A DNA stretch of 64,000 nt, from assembly GCA_965279195.1 (NCBI GenBank), contig CBDIHP010000048.1:496001-560000 (forward strand), written 5' to 3'. Numbering within the stretch: position 1 is the first letter of the stretch; each line of letters starts with the position of its first letter. This DNA is from CBDIHP01 sp965279195. GTDB taxonomy: Bacteria > Planctomycetota > Planctomycetia > Isosphaerales > Isosphaeraceae. The notes below the pieces were generated by a model, which worked only from the letters and a program-made list of their open reading frames with translations, was not told the DNA's origin and did no database searches. Positions 8,893 through 17,604 of this stretch are shown one piece after another. A program made the position numbers and the translations under genes.

Positions 8893-9121
8893 AAATTCTC
8901 GTCGGCAGGGGAGTTTCGGCCCGGCCGGCCGGACGTTCCCCCCCTTGCGACCTATCCTAATGGTACGGCCCCCCCGAGCGGTTGCCCAGGGACCACCCGG
9001 ACCCGTTCGGGCGGGGAACGTGCCGGCAATTTGAGGTATGTTGATCCTGGCGGTCGGACCGAACGACGAGGCCAGGCCGGGCCGACGGTCTTCCGTGGGG
9101 CGGTGTGAAAGGGGCAGCAGA

Positions 9122-10432
9122 GTGGCGAGTCTGGAGAATCTGGTGGCGCGTGAGGTCCTCGACTCCCGGGGCCGGCCGACGGTCGAGGTCGAGGCCTTCG
9201 CCTCAGGTGGGGCCTACGGCCGGGCGATCGTCCCCTCGGGCGCCAGCACCGGCCATCACGAGGCGCTGGAACTCCGCGACCCACCGACCCGGACCCACGG
9301 GCCGAAGGGGGTCAAGCGGGCCGTCGGGCACGTCCTCGACCCGATCCTTCCGGCGATCCGGGGCATGGACGTGGCCGACCTGGCGTCGATCGACGCCACC
9401 CTGATCGCGCTCGACGGCACCCCGAACAAGTCGAAACTCGGGGCCAACGCGATCCTCGGGGTCTCGCTGGCCATCGCCCACGCGGCGGCGGACGCGGCGA
9501 AGGTCCCCCTCTACGAGCATTTCCGGACCCTCTGGGCCCACCACAACCACGGCAAGGACGTCGGGCCAGCGACCCTGCCGATGCCCATGGTCAACATGAT
9601 CTCCGGCGGCCTCCACGCCGGCCGGAACCTGGATTTCCAGGACTTCCTCACGATCCCCCTGGCCGCGCGCGATTTCCCCGAGGCCCTGGAGATCACCGTC
9701 GCCCTCTACCGCTCGCTCGGCGAGGTCCTCGCCCGCCATGGCGAGGAGTCGGCCCTGGTGGGGGATGAGGGTGGCTACGGGCCGAAGCTCCGAAATAACG
9801 CCGAGGCGCTGGACCGGATCCTGGAGTCGATCCGCGACGCCGGCCTCGAACCCGGCGAGGATGTCGGGATCGCGCTCGACGTCGCCTCGACCCATTTCTT
9901 CGACCCCTCGCGGGGGCATTACGTCCTCGGGGGGTCGCGACTCCTGCCCGAGACGCTGGTCGAGATCTATGAAAAGACGCTCACGCAATACCCGATCATC
10001 TCGATCGAGGACGGGCTGGCCGAGGACGACTGGTCGAACTGGGCCACGCTCACCGAGCGGCTCGGGGAGGAGGTCCAGCTCATCGGGGACGACCTCTTCG
10101 CCACGCAGTCGGACCGGATCCGCCGGGGCGTGACCCAGCGGGCGGGCAACGCCGTGCTGATCAAGCTGAACCAGGTCGGCACGGTCTCCGAGACCCTCGA
10201 TGCGCTCGCCCTGGCCCGGGCGAACAACTTCCGGGTCGTGGTCTCGGCCCGGTCGGGCGAGACCGAGGACTCGACCATCGCCGACCTCGCCGTCGGCACC
10301 GCCGCCGGTCAGATCAAAATCGGCTCCGTGGCCCGCTCCGAACGCCTGGCGAAATACAATCGCCTGCTCCGGATCCACGACAGCCTGGGCACCGGCGCCA
10401 CCTTCGCCGGGCGTGCGGCCCTGGGGAAATGA
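9122..10432 (+). CDS. eno: Enolase-family protein with altered active site
   Basis: The 436-residue protein is enolase-like throughout: 'IVPSGASTG', 'GTPNKSKLGANAILG', 'VGDEGGYGP', 'LIGDDLF', 'LIKLNQVGT' and 'GQIKIGS'. Metal ligands equivalent to yeast D246, E295 and D320, and catalytic E211, K345 and K396, are present. Two conserved active-site positions differ: yeast E168 is Asp (codon 174, in 'FQDF') and H373 is Ala (codon 376, in 'VVSARSGETED'). Enolase normally interconverts 2-phosphoglycerate and phosphoenolpyruvate; activity may be reduced, or this may be a paralogue with another role. The GTG at 9122 has AAGGGG seven bases upstream and gives the usual length; an in-frame ATG at 9038 would add 28 odd residues. 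Confidence 0.85.
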   Translation: MASLENLVAREVLDSRGRPTVEVEAFASGGAYGRAIVPSGASTGHHEALELRDPPTRTHGPKGVKRAVGHVLDPILPAIRGMDVADLASIDATLIALDGTPNKSKLGANAILGVSLAIAHAAADAAKVPLYEHFRTLWAHHNHGKDVGPATLPMPMVNMISGGLHAGRNLDFQDFLTIPLAARDFPEALEITVALYRSLGEVLARHGEESALVGDEGGYGPKLRNNAEALDRILESIRDAGLEPGEDVGIALDVASTHFFDPSRGHYVLGGSRLLPETLVEIYEKTLTQYPIISIEDGLAEDDWSNWATLTERLGEEVQLIGDDLFATQSDRIRRGVTQRAGNAVLIKLNQVGTVSETLDALALARANNFRVVVSARSGETEDSTIADLAVGTAAGQIKIGSVARSERLAKYNRLLRIHDSLGTGATFAGRAALGK

Positions 10433-10599
10433 AATCCAGAGATGGGGCGTGAGAGTCGCGGAGAACGCGGAGTAGAAGACGTTTCAGGAATCCATCATTT
10501 CCAACTCCGTGATCACTGCGCCTCTGTGGTTCGATTCCGCTCTTCCTTCTCGCTGCATCTCCGCGTCCCTGGGGTCTTGGCGTTTCAACCCTCCCCCGT
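10433..10599. repeat. Dispersed repeat remnant between convergent genes
   Basis: On the minus strand this stretch reads as linked blocks ACGCCAAGAC, GACGCGGAG, CACAGAGGCGCAG, ATCACGGAG and CTCCGCGTTCTCCGCGACTC. This is the pattern of a widespread intergenic repeat family of the type 'CGCCAAGACGC...CACAGAGGCGCAGAG' seen in many soil bacteria. It has no coding potential and fills the gap between the enolase-family gene and the glycosyltransferase. Confidence 0.5.
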
Positions 10600-11778
10600 T
10601 CACCGAGGCGAGGTGGCCAGGGCGGGGGGGCGGACTTCGAGGAAGAAGTCGAGGAATTGCCGGCCGATGATGGGCCAGTCGTAGTAGTCCCGGGTGCGAT
10701 CGAGGCCCTTCTCCGAGAGGTCACGCCGCAGGTGCGGGTCGCGGAGCAGTTCGTCGAGGGCGTGGGTCCAGGCGGCGACGTTGGCCTCGGGCACGATCCG
10801 GCCGGCGTCGCCCACGACGTGGGGGATCTCGCCCGAGTCGCTGGCCACCACCGGGACGCCGCAGGCCATCGCCTCCAGGAGCATGCGGCCGAGCTGCTCC
10901 TTCCATCGCCCACGCGTCTGGCTCGGCGCGGCGAGCAGGTCCATGGCGTTGATGTAGGGCGGGACCCGATCGTGCGGGATCCCGGTGACGATCCGGATGG
11001 CGTCGCGGCGGGGGTGGGCCTCGGCCCAGGCGCGGAGTTCCGGCTCCATCGGCCCGCCGCCCACGAAGAGGGCCCGCCAGCCGGCATCGGCCAGCCCATC
11101 GAGCGAATTCATGAGCACATGAAGGCCCTTCTCGGGCACGAATCTGCCCAGATAGCCGATCACCGGCGGCCCCTGGCCCCGGGGCTCGGCCCAGCCGAGT
11201 TGGCGCCGGATCTCCGCACCCGCGGGCGCCTCGGGCCGGAAGTAATCGCGGTCGACCCCGAGGGGGATCACCCGCCCGGGGCGGTCGGCGAACCCCCGGC
11301 GTCTGCGGCAGGCGGACTCGACGGTCGTGCCGAACGCCGTCCAGGCCGAGGCCCGCCGCATGCAGTAGCGTTCGATCCAGTTGAACGGCGGCGGGTATCG
11401 CTTGGGGATATTCTGGAAGGTCGAGATGATCAGCGAGGCCGACGCGGGCGAGTAACGTGCGACCTGCGCGCCCATGAGGACATAGGGCTCGCACCAGGCG
11501 TGGACGATGTCCCAGCGTTCCCGCCGGAAGAGGCGCCGCAGCGGCCCGGCGGCGAAGCAGCCGAGGTGCGGGGGCCGGAGGTCGTGATAGGGGAGCGGGA
11601 CGAGTTCGTAGGGCTCGCCTTCGAGGGGTTCCATGTCGATCGGCCGGAGGTCGCCCTGGAGGTGCGACGGCGCGACGACGGTCACCTGGGCCTGGTTCCC
11701 CGCGGCCCGGGCGACCTCGCGGCAGAGCCGACGATTCAGAGCGACCACATACGAGTGGCCGATCATCAGGATTTTCAT
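10600..11778 (-). CDS. GT4-family glycosyltransferase
   Basis: The 392-residue protein has the GT-B layout of family 4 retaining transferases: N-terminal 'MKILMIGHSYV', central 'IGYLGRFVPEKGLHVL' at the start of the nucleotide-sugar domain, and C-terminal 'EAMACGVPVVASDSGEIPHVV' carrying the E-x7-E-type donor site. It probably transfers a sugar to a cell-envelope or exopolysaccharide acceptor; donor and acceptor are unknown. The start at 11778 is the ATG that opens the Rossmann strand; a longer frame to 11913 would overlap the epimerase gene. It follows galE by 47 bases, so the donor may come from the epimerase/decarboxylase pair upstream. Confidence 0.9.
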   Translation of the reverse strand: MKILMIGHSYVVALNRRLCREVARAAGNQAQVTVVAPSHLQGDLRPIDMEPLEGEPYELVPLPYHDLRPPHLGCFAAGPLRRLFRRERWDIVHAWCEPYVLMGAQVARYSPASASLIISTFQNIPKRYPPPFNWIERYCMRRASAWTAFGTTVESACRRRRGFADRPGRVIPLGVDRDYFRPEAPAGAEIRRQLGWAEPRGQGPPVIGYLGRFVPEKGLHVLMNSLDGLADAGWRALFVGGGPMEPELRAWAEAHPRRDAIRIVTGIPHDRVPPYINAMDLLAAPSQTRGRWKEQLGRMLLEAMACGVPVVASDSGEIPHVVGDAGRIVPEANVAAWTHALDELLRDPHLRRDLSEKGLDRTRDYYDWPIIGRQFLDFFLEVRPPALATSPR

Positions 11779-11825
11779 GGGAGGGGCGAACCCGCCGTTG
11801 GACCGGCGGGAGTCTGAGAAGGGTG

Positions 11826-12809
11826 TCAGGTCGAGTAACCGCGGGGGCGACGGCTGTGCCAGGCCCAGGCCGAGCCGACGATCGACTCGATCGTCGGCCA
11901 GCGCGGCTCCCACCCGGTGTCGCGTCGCAGCGCGTCGGAGGAGGCGACGAGGACCGGGGGATCCCCAGGGCGGCGCGGCCGGACGGCCGCCGGGATGGGA
12001 TGCCCGGTGATCCGACGGGCGGCCTCGACCACCTCCCGGACGCTGTAACCGCGGCCGGTCCCCACATTGTACGTCAAACCACGTCCCGATTCGATAAGGC
12101 CCAGGACACGCAAATGTGCCTCTGCCAGGTCGTCAACGTGGATGTAGTCTCGTACGCACGTGCCGTCCGGCGTCGGGTAGTCGTCGCCGAAGATCGCGAT
12201 CTCGGCCCGTTGCCCCAGCGCCACCTGGAGGATCAACGGGATGATGTGGGTCTCGGGCGAGTGGTCCTCGCCGATCGAGGCGTCCTCGGAGGCGCCGCAG
12301 GCGTTGAAGTAGCGGAGGACCGCGTACCCCAGGCCATACGCCGCCGCGTAGTCGGCCAGGGCCCGCTCGATCGCCAGCTTCGTGAACCCGTACGGATTGA
12401 TCGGGGCCTTGGGGGTCTCCTCGGTGATCGGCATCGTCTCGACCGCGCCGTACACGGCGGCCGTGCTGGAGAAGACGATCTTGCCGACGCCGACGGCCCG
12501 CATGGCGTCGAGCAGGTTCAGCGTGCCGATGACGTTGTTGCGGTAGTACTTCGCGGGGTCGGCCACGCTCTCGGGCACGGAGGCGAAGGCGGCGAAGTGC
12601 ATCACCGCCTCGATCGCGTGCCCGCGCAGGGCCCGTTCGAGCCCGGCGGGGTCGGACAGATCCCCCTCGATCAGGCAACCCTCGGGGACCGACTCGCGAT
12701 GGCCGAGCCCGAGGTTGTCCAGCACCCGGACCTCATGCCCGTCGCTCCGGAGCCGCCTGACGGCATGGCTCCCGATGTAACCCGCGCCCCCGACCACGAG
12801 AATTCGCAT
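11826..12809 (-). CDS. galE: UDP-glucose 4-epimerase
   Basis: This 327-residue short-chain dehydrogenase/reductase has the NAD motif 'GGAGYIGSH' at residues 7-15, 'LDNLGLGH', the catalytic 'SSTAAVYG' and 'YGFTK' (Tyr-x3-Lys), and the GalE signature 'RYFNACGA'. It interconverts UDP-glucose and UDP-galactose in the cytoplasm. GGTGGAG precedes the ATG at 12809. It lies between the UDP-glucuronate decarboxylase and the GT4 transferase in one direction, a nucleotide-sugar supply cluster. Confidence 0.95.
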   Translation of the reverse strand: MRILVVGGAGYIGSHAVRRLRSDGHEVRVLDNLGLGHRESVPEGCLIEGDLSDPAGLERALRGHAIEAVMHFAAFASVPESVADPAKYYRNNVIGTLNLLDAMRAVGVGKIVFSSTAAVYGAVETMPITEETPKAPINPYGFTKLAIERALADYAAAYGLGYAVLRYFNACGASEDASIGEDHSPETHIIPLILQVALGQRAEIAIFGDDYPTPDGTCVRDYIHVDDLAEAHLRVLGLIESGRGLTYNVGTGRGYSVREVVEAARRITGHPIPAAVRPRRPGDPPVLVASSDALRRDTGWEPRWPTIESIVGSAWAWHSRRPRGYST

Positions 12810-12967
12810 AGTGTCTCCACCGCTTCGGGGCCACCCGCCCCGGACGATCGCGGATCCCGCCCGCCGCGTCCTGCGGGGGAGGGACGCGCGTGGATTCGGC
12901 CCCTTCCGGACCGTGAGCCTACGAGGCATCCTCTATGAAGGGACACCCCGCGCCAGGGATCTCGGCC

Positions 12968-13900
12968 CTAGAGCACGCTCCGGAAATACTCCAGGGTCCG
13001 CCGGAGGCCCTCCGCCCGGTCGATCGTCGGGCTCCAGCCCAGCAGGGACTGGGCCCGGCCGATGTCCGGACGTCGCCGTCGCGGGTCGTCCTGCGGCAAT
13101 TCCTTGTGGATGATCCGGCTCGTCGACCCCGGGACCATCGCCAGGATCTCGCGGGCCAGTTCGATCACGGTGATCTCGACCGGGTTGCCGATGTTCACCG
13201 GCTCGGCGAAGTCGCAATGCAGCAACTTGTAAATGCCATCCACCAGGTCGGTGACGTAGCAGAAGCTCCGCGTCTGGTCGCCCGAGCCGAAGACCGTCAG
13301 GTCCTCGCCGCGGAGCACCTGGCCCATGAACGCGGGGAGGACCCGGCCGTCATTGAGCCGCATCCGCGGGCCGTAGGTGTTGAAGATCCGCACGATCCGG
13401 GTCTTCACGCCGTGGTAGCGGTAGTAGGCCATGGTGATGGCCTCGGCGAACCGCTTCGCCTCGTCGTAGCAGCCGCGCGGGCCGATCGAGTTGACGTTGC
13501 CCCAGTAATCTTCCCGCTGGGGGTGCACGTCGGGGTCGCCGTAGATTTCGGAAGTGCTGGCGAGGAGGAACCTTGCGTCCTTGGCCTTGGCCAGGCCCAG
13601 GGCGTTGTGGGTGCCCAGGGAGCCGACCTTGAGCGTGGGGATCGGGTGGGCCAGGTAGTCCGCCGGGCTGGCCGGGCTGGCGAAGTGGAGCACGCCGTCG
13701 ACCGGCCCGTCGAGCTGGAGCGGTTCGGAGATGTTGTGCTCGATCAGCGTGAAGTCGGGCCGATCCGTCAGGTGGGCGATGTTCTCGGGGTTCCCCGTCA
13801 ACATGTTGTCGACGCAGACGACCTCATGCCCCTCGGCCAGGAACCGGTCGCAGAGGTGCGAGCCCACGAAACCGGCTCCACCGGTGATGACCACTCTCAA
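12968..13900 (-). CDS. UDP-glucuronate decarboxylase (UDP-xylose synthase type)
   Basis: The 310-residue SDR enzyme has 'VVITGGAGFVGSHLCD' at the N-terminus, 'LASTSEIYGDP' and 'YDEAKR' (Tyr-x3-Lys), and 'RIFNTYGPRM', all typical of UXS/ArnA-like decarboxylases. It converts UDP-glucuronate to UDP-xylose with an NAD-bound intermediate. The start is a TTG at 13900, with GGAGAGG five bases upstream, which gives 'MRVVITGG'; longer in-frame starts would add an Arg/Pro-rich segment before the Rossmann strand. It is the first gene of the minus-strand cluster with galE and the glycosyltransferase. Confidence 0.9.
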   Translation of the reverse strand: MRVVITGGAGFVGSHLCDRFLAEGHEVVCVDNMLTGNPENIAHLTDRPDFTLIEHNISEPLQLDGPVDGVLHFASPASPADYLAHPIPTLKVGSLGTHNALGLAKAKDARFLLASTSEIYGDPDVHPQREDYWGNVNSIGPRGCYDEAKRFAEAITMAYYRYHGVKTRIVRIFNTYGPRMRLNDGRVLPAFMGQVLRGEDLTVFGSGDQTRSFCYVTDLVDGIYKLLHCDFAEPVNIGNPVEITVIELAREILAMVPGSTSRIIHKELPQDDPRRRRPDIGRAQSLLGWSPTIDRAEGLRRTLEYFRSVL

Positions 13901-14296
13901 GGGAACCTCTCCTCCGTCCCGCGACCATCCGACAGCCCTTGGCGAACGCCGGGAAGCTCCTCGGTCGAATGTCGGCCAATCCAACGATACAAAGGTCCCC
14001 CAGCCTTGGCAATCGAAGGAGGGCCATGTCCCCCGGAACCGACAGCGCGGGTCGCGGCCCGACACCGGACTTCGATGCGATGATGCGTGCCGGCGACAGA
14101 CGGGCGCGGATCGGGCGGTATTCCGTAATCCGCGGCCTCAAATGATTGGACGGGATTTGACAGATCGCGGGCGTGACCTAGGTTACTATCGGGCGGCCAC
14201 CCATGCGCCGGATCGTGCGCCGGGGCCCCTTGTACGGCGTCCGCTGCTGCGACGAGTCGGACGGGGCGGGATCGGTCGAGTCGGGAGGGGAAGCGC
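13901..14296. other. Divergent intergenic region
   Basis: About 400 bases between the leftward decarboxylase cluster and the rightward diguanylate cyclase. It must carry both promoters; no clear promoter pair or operator could be picked out. Confidence 0.4.
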
Positions 14297-15328
14297 ATGG
14301 ACGTCCGGAATGCCGCGACGGATCAGGACCCTTGCGGGCAGACGACGGCCGCGGCCATCGGCCCCATCCTCTGTGGTGGGGATGAGGCCAGGCCCGACAT
14401 CCGGCCGCGCCCTTCCTATCTGGTGGTGCTCGGCGGCGGGATCTCAGGCGCCATGCTCCCCCTCGCCACCGGCGAGGCGATTCTCGGCCGGGCGCCGGAG
14501 AACCCCCTCAAGTTCGCCGACGCCAGCCTCTCCCGATACCACGCCAGGTTCCTCGCCGGGCCCGACGGCCAGATCCAGCTCCTCGACCTCGGCAGTACCA
14601 ACGGCAGCTTCCACAACGGCCGGCGACTCTCCCCCCACGAGCCCGTGCCGCTGCGGGACGGCGACCGCCTCCAGTTCGGTGCGGGGGTGCTGCTCAAATT
14701 CATCCAGCCCGACCCCTATGAGGAACGGCTTCATTTCGAACTCTTCGAGCGATCGGTCCGGGACCCCCTCACCAACCTCTACAACCGTGCCTTCCTGCTC
14801 CGGCAGTTCGGCATGCTGGCGGACGGCGTGGCGGGCCGGGGACTCGGCGTGGCGCTGATCATGCTCGACCTCGACCACTTCAAGCAGGTCAACGACCAGC
14901 GCGGGCACGACGCCGGCGACCAGGTCCTGCGTCAGATCGCGGACCTCTTGCGCGCCCAGACCAGGCCCGACGATCTCGTGGTCCGGTACGGCGGCGAGGA
15001 ATTCCTGATCGCCTTGCCGGCCGCCGGGCCCGAGCAGGCCCTGGAGCGAGCCGCCCGGATCCGGTCGGAGGTCGCCGTCACCCGCTTCCTCGCGGGGACC
15101 GAGACCCTCCGGCTCACGATCAGTCAGGGGGTGACCTTCGCCCCCGCCTCGCGGGTGGTCTCGGTCGAGCCGCTGGTCACGGTCGCCGACCGGGCCCTGT
15201 ACGAGGCCAAGCGGGGCGGCCGGGACCGGTTCGTCTACCGGCCGTTCGATGGAGAGCTGCCGGGCGACCCGGGCAAGACCCCCGAGAGCGATGAAGTGAC
15301 GCCCGAGATTGCGGGGCCGGGCGAGTGA
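14297..15328 (+). CDS. FHA-GGDEF diguanylate cyclase
   Basis: The 343-residue protein has an N-terminal forkhead-associated domain (about residues 42-136; 'GRAPENP', 'LSRYHARF', 'DLGSTNGSF'), which binds phosphothreonine, and a GGDEF domain (about 150-315) with the active-site 'GGEEF' at 232-236 and an RxxD product-inhibition site (RPDD, 223-226) five residues before it. It should make cyclic di-GMP under control of a Ser/Thr-kinase signal recognised by the FHA domain. This fits a genome rich in Ser/Thr kinases, two of which are in the window. GAGGGG lies upstream of the ATG. Confidence 0.92.
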   Translation: MDVRNAATDQDPCGQTTAAAIGPILCGGDEARPDIRPRPSYLVVLGGGISGAMLPLATGEAILGRAPENPLKFADASLSRYHARFLAGPDGQIQLLDLGSTNGSFHNGRRLSPHEPVPLRDGDRLQFGAGVLLKFIQPDPYEERLHFELFERSVRDPLTNLYNRAFLLRQFGMLADGVAGRGLGVALIMLDLDHFKQVNDQRGHDAGDQVLRQIADLLRAQTRPDDLVVRYGGEEFLIALPAAGPEQALERAARIRSEVAVTRFLAGTETLRLTISQGVTFAPASRVVSVEPLVTVADRALYEAKRGGRDRFVYRPFDGELPGDPGKTPESDEVTPEIAGPGE

Positions 15329-15481
15329 GATCGTCGGGCGCTCGCATGTCGGTCGGTTGCCCGCTATAGTCGTCGGATCGCGAAAGCCGCGGAGGGCTCC
15401 CTCCCCGGGCTCCCCGATCGCACACGCGGCCCACCTACCGATCCAACCAGCCAAGTTCGCCGAGCGCGACCAGGTGCCACC

Positions 15482-16354
15482 GTGCCGTCCAGCCCCGATC
15501 CCGCCGCCAAGGCCCCGACCCCGCCCCTCGCACTGGGTGTCTGCAGCTGGAGCCTCCAGGTCACCAGCATCCCCGAACTCTCGACCCTCCTCTCCGGGCT
15601 CGGCGTGAGCACGACCCAGATCGCCTGCGGCGACCCGCATCACGCGAGCTGGGCCGAGGGGGACGACATGCCCGCCGTCGCAATCGCCTCGGGCCTCACG
15701 CTCACCGGCGCGATGCTCGGGTTCCCGGGCGAGGACTACACGACCCCGCAGACCATCAAGGTCACCGGCGGATTCGGCAACCCCGCCGACCGCGCCGAGC
15801 GGCTGGAACGGCTCAAGTGGGCGCTCGACCGCACCCTGGCCCTCGGCCTCACCGACCTGATGCTCCACGCCGGCTTCCTCCCAGAGCCCGGCGACCCCGA
15901 CCGCTCGGCCATGCTCGACACCCTGGCGAAGGCCGGCCAGCTCGCCGCCGAGAAGGGCATCACCCTCGCCTTCGAAACCGGCCAGGAGACCGCCGACCTC
16001 CTCCGCCTCACCCTGGATGAGCTCAAGGCCCCCAACCTCAAGGTCAATTTCGACCCGGCGAATATGCTCCTGTATGACATGGGTGATCCCATCCGCGCGG
16101 TGGAGATCCTCGGGGGTGACATCCGGAGCGTGCACGTCAAGGATGCGCGTCGGCCGAAGGTGCCGGGGACCTGGGGCGAGGAGGTCCCGCTCGGAGAGGG
16201 CGAGGCGAACATCCCGCTGTTCATCAAGACGCTCAAGAAGGTCGGCTATCGCGGTCCGCTGGTGATCGAGCGCGAGGTCGGCGACCAGGCCGGTCGGATC
16301 AAGGACGTCGCCCACGGGCTGGCCTTCGTCCGGAAGTGCCTCGACGAGGCGTGA
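15482..16354 (+). CDS. TIM-barrel sugar phosphate isomerase/epimerase family protein
   Basis: The 290-residue product fits the AP-endonuclease-2-like xylose-isomerase barrel: 'LGVCSWSLQ' at the first strand, 'LMLHAGFLP', 'ITLAFETGQE' with a metal-ligand Glu, 'VNFDPANMLLYDMGDP', 'SVHVKDAR' and the final 'LVIEREVGD'. These Glu/Asp/His positions bind a divalent metal in the family. Substrates are sugars or cyclitols, unknown here. The start is a GTG at 15482; the ribosome site is weak (CAGGTG). Confidence 0.85.
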   Translation: MPSSPDPAAKAPTPPLALGVCSWSLQVTSIPELSTLLSGLGVSTTQIACGDPHHASWAEGDDMPAVAIASGLTLTGAMLGFPGEDYTTPQTIKVTGGFGNPADRAERLERLKWALDRTLALGLTDLMLHAGFLPEPGDPDRSAMLDTLAKAGQLAAEKGITLAFETGQETADLLRLTLDELKAPNLKVNFDPANMLLYDMGDPIRAVEILGGDIRSVHVKDARRPKVPGTWGEEVPLGEGEANIPLFIKTLKKVGYRGPLVIEREVGDQAGRIKDVAHGLAFVRKCLDEA

Positions 16355-16460
16355 CATCGAGGATCGCTCGGCCGGCGCGGGGACGCCTCGCGGCGGCCAG
16401 CGGTCGGAGGACGTCCCTCACGGGCGATCCTCTGTTCACGCGCCGAAATGGACATGAGAG

Positions 16461-16477
16461 CTTGACAGGTTGTCAAG
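16461..16477. promoter_or_regulatory. Inverted repeat overlapping a -35-like TTGACA
   Basis: CTTGACA and TGTCAAG are perfect 7-base arms around GGT. The left arm contains TTGACA. It could be an operator or a promoter element in the gap between the isomerase and ArsR genes, but no good -10 follows at 16-18 bases. Confidence 0.3.
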
Positions 16478-16520
16478 GCATGGGCTTGCTAACATCCTTC
16501 TGCGCTTCGAAATGAAGAAC

Positions 16521-16560
16521 GCGGGCGATCCCGGCCGTGAGGTTGGTCGGGATCGCCCGC
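16521..16560 (-). terminator. Hairpin terminator after the ArsR-type gene
   Basis: GCGGGCGATCCCG (16521-16533) pairs perfectly with 16548-16560 around a 14-base loop. On the minus strand it lies about 37 bases after the regulator's stop and is followed by a moderately T-rich stretch (GTTCTTCATTTC). Confidence 0.6.
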
Positions 16561-16596
16561 GTCTTGTCGTTCGGATCGATTCGATTCGCCGGGCGA

Positions 16597-16995
16597 TTAG
16601 CCGACGATCGAATTGACGACGGCGGCGAGTTCGCGGCCGGCGTCGGTCAGGCCGTAGAAGTTGTGCTTGCCCGAGCGACGGGGCTCGATCAGGCGGCCGT
16701 GGCGAAGCAGGGCCAGGTGGTGGCTGACAGCCGGCTGGCTCTGGGTGCCGAGGTCGGCGCACAGCTCGGAGACATTCCGTTCCTTCTCGTTCAAGAGCAT
16801 GAGGACTTGAAGACGGGTCGGATCGGAGACCTGCTTGAGCAGGTCGGCCACGCGACGGATCTCGGCCGAGGGGCGGGACGGAGCGGCCTTGGCGGCGGCC
16901 TTCGGGGCCTTGGTGGCGGCCTTCGGGGCGGCGGCCTTGGTCTTGGTGGTCTTCGAGGCCTTCGGCGCGGCGGACTTGGGCGAGGTCGGGGCCAT
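16597..16995 (-). CDS. ArsR-family regulator with histone-H1-like N-terminal tail
   Basis: Residues about 43-132 are a winged-helix ArsR/SmtB domain: 'LLKQVSDPTRLQVLMLL', recognition helix region 'SQPAVSHHLALL' and wing 'RLIEPRRSGKHNFYGLT'. No paired Cys metal site is seen in the recognition region apart from a single Cys in 'SELCADLG'. The first ~42 residues are a Lys/Ala/Pro repeat (KAAAPKAATKAPKAAAKAA) like eukaryotic H1 or bacterial HC1 tails, likely adding non-specific DNA affinity. GAGGAAG precedes the ATG at 16995. A promoter is visible at 17095-17122. Confidence 0.88.
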   Translation of the reverse strand: MAPTSPKSAAPKASKTTKTKAAAPKAATKAPKAAAKAAPSRPSAEIRRVADLLKQVSDPTRLQVLMLLNEKERNVSELCADLGTQSQPAVSHHLALLRHGRLIEPRRSGKHNFYGLTDAGRELAAVVNSIVG

Positions 16996-17094
16996 GAGAC
17001 TTCCTCGGGAATCGTCGTATGAAACCAGGAGAGTGCGACGGGGGGCGGGCGGCGGACGAGCTGTTGGAGGGAAGATGACAGCTTGCTTCTACTA

Positions 17095-17122
17095 AGAATA
17101 TGATCCGGGCTATGAATGTCAA
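17095..17122 (-). promoter_or_regulatory. Sigma-70-type promoter of the ArsR-type gene
   Basis: On the minus strand TTGACA (17117-17122) is separated by 16 bases from TATTCT (17095-17100). A start near 17088 would give a leader of about 90 bases before the ATG at 16995. Confidence 0.55.
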
Positions 17123-17604
17123 CCCCGTTCCCTCTCAGCAATTTGACGAGCATTTGCGCGTTAGGCCGGCAGCATCCCCCGTTTTGTTGATCGGACCGGG
17201 ATGGACGTGTCCTTGTATCCAGATTCCTCGCATTTCGTCGCGTGTGGAAAAGAACACTCAGGTGTGCGCTCATGTCGTCGATAACAGTCGGATATGGGGC
17301 CGACGCCCCGGCCGGGACCACCGGGCGGCCTCCCCGACATCATCGGCTCTCATCCCGCCCCGGGCGGCGTGCGGGGGCCCGTGATTCTCGCCGGGGCCGG
17401 TGTCACGCACCCGGCAATCTCGGCGTAATCCTTCCGGACGCGAAGGGCCCCACCACGACGGTCGGGACCCGGCCGCGGGTCGCCCCGGCGGCCACGCCGC
17501 GACCACCCCCGCCCAAGACGGGCGGGCACCAGGGACCGAGGACCTTCGGATCGCGGCCGCGGCCCCGCCCGCGCACCGCGGCCGATACACCAGGAGCGTA
17601 TGAC
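17123..17604. other. Intergenic region upstream of csrA
   Basis: About 480 bases with no supported gene. It should carry the csrA promoter, which was not identified. A reading frame open upstream of csrA has no start context and is not considered real. Confidence 0.4.

Noticed and set aside
14206..14260. Possible fourth TAGGGTG-type repeat
   Set aside because: Only short pieces (GTGCGCCGGGGCC, GACGAGTCGG) match; below what chance gives at this GC content.
14444..16357. A 637-codon open frame on the minus strand
   Set aside because: It is antisense to the clear diguanylate cyclase and TIM-barrel genes and has no motif or ribosome site.
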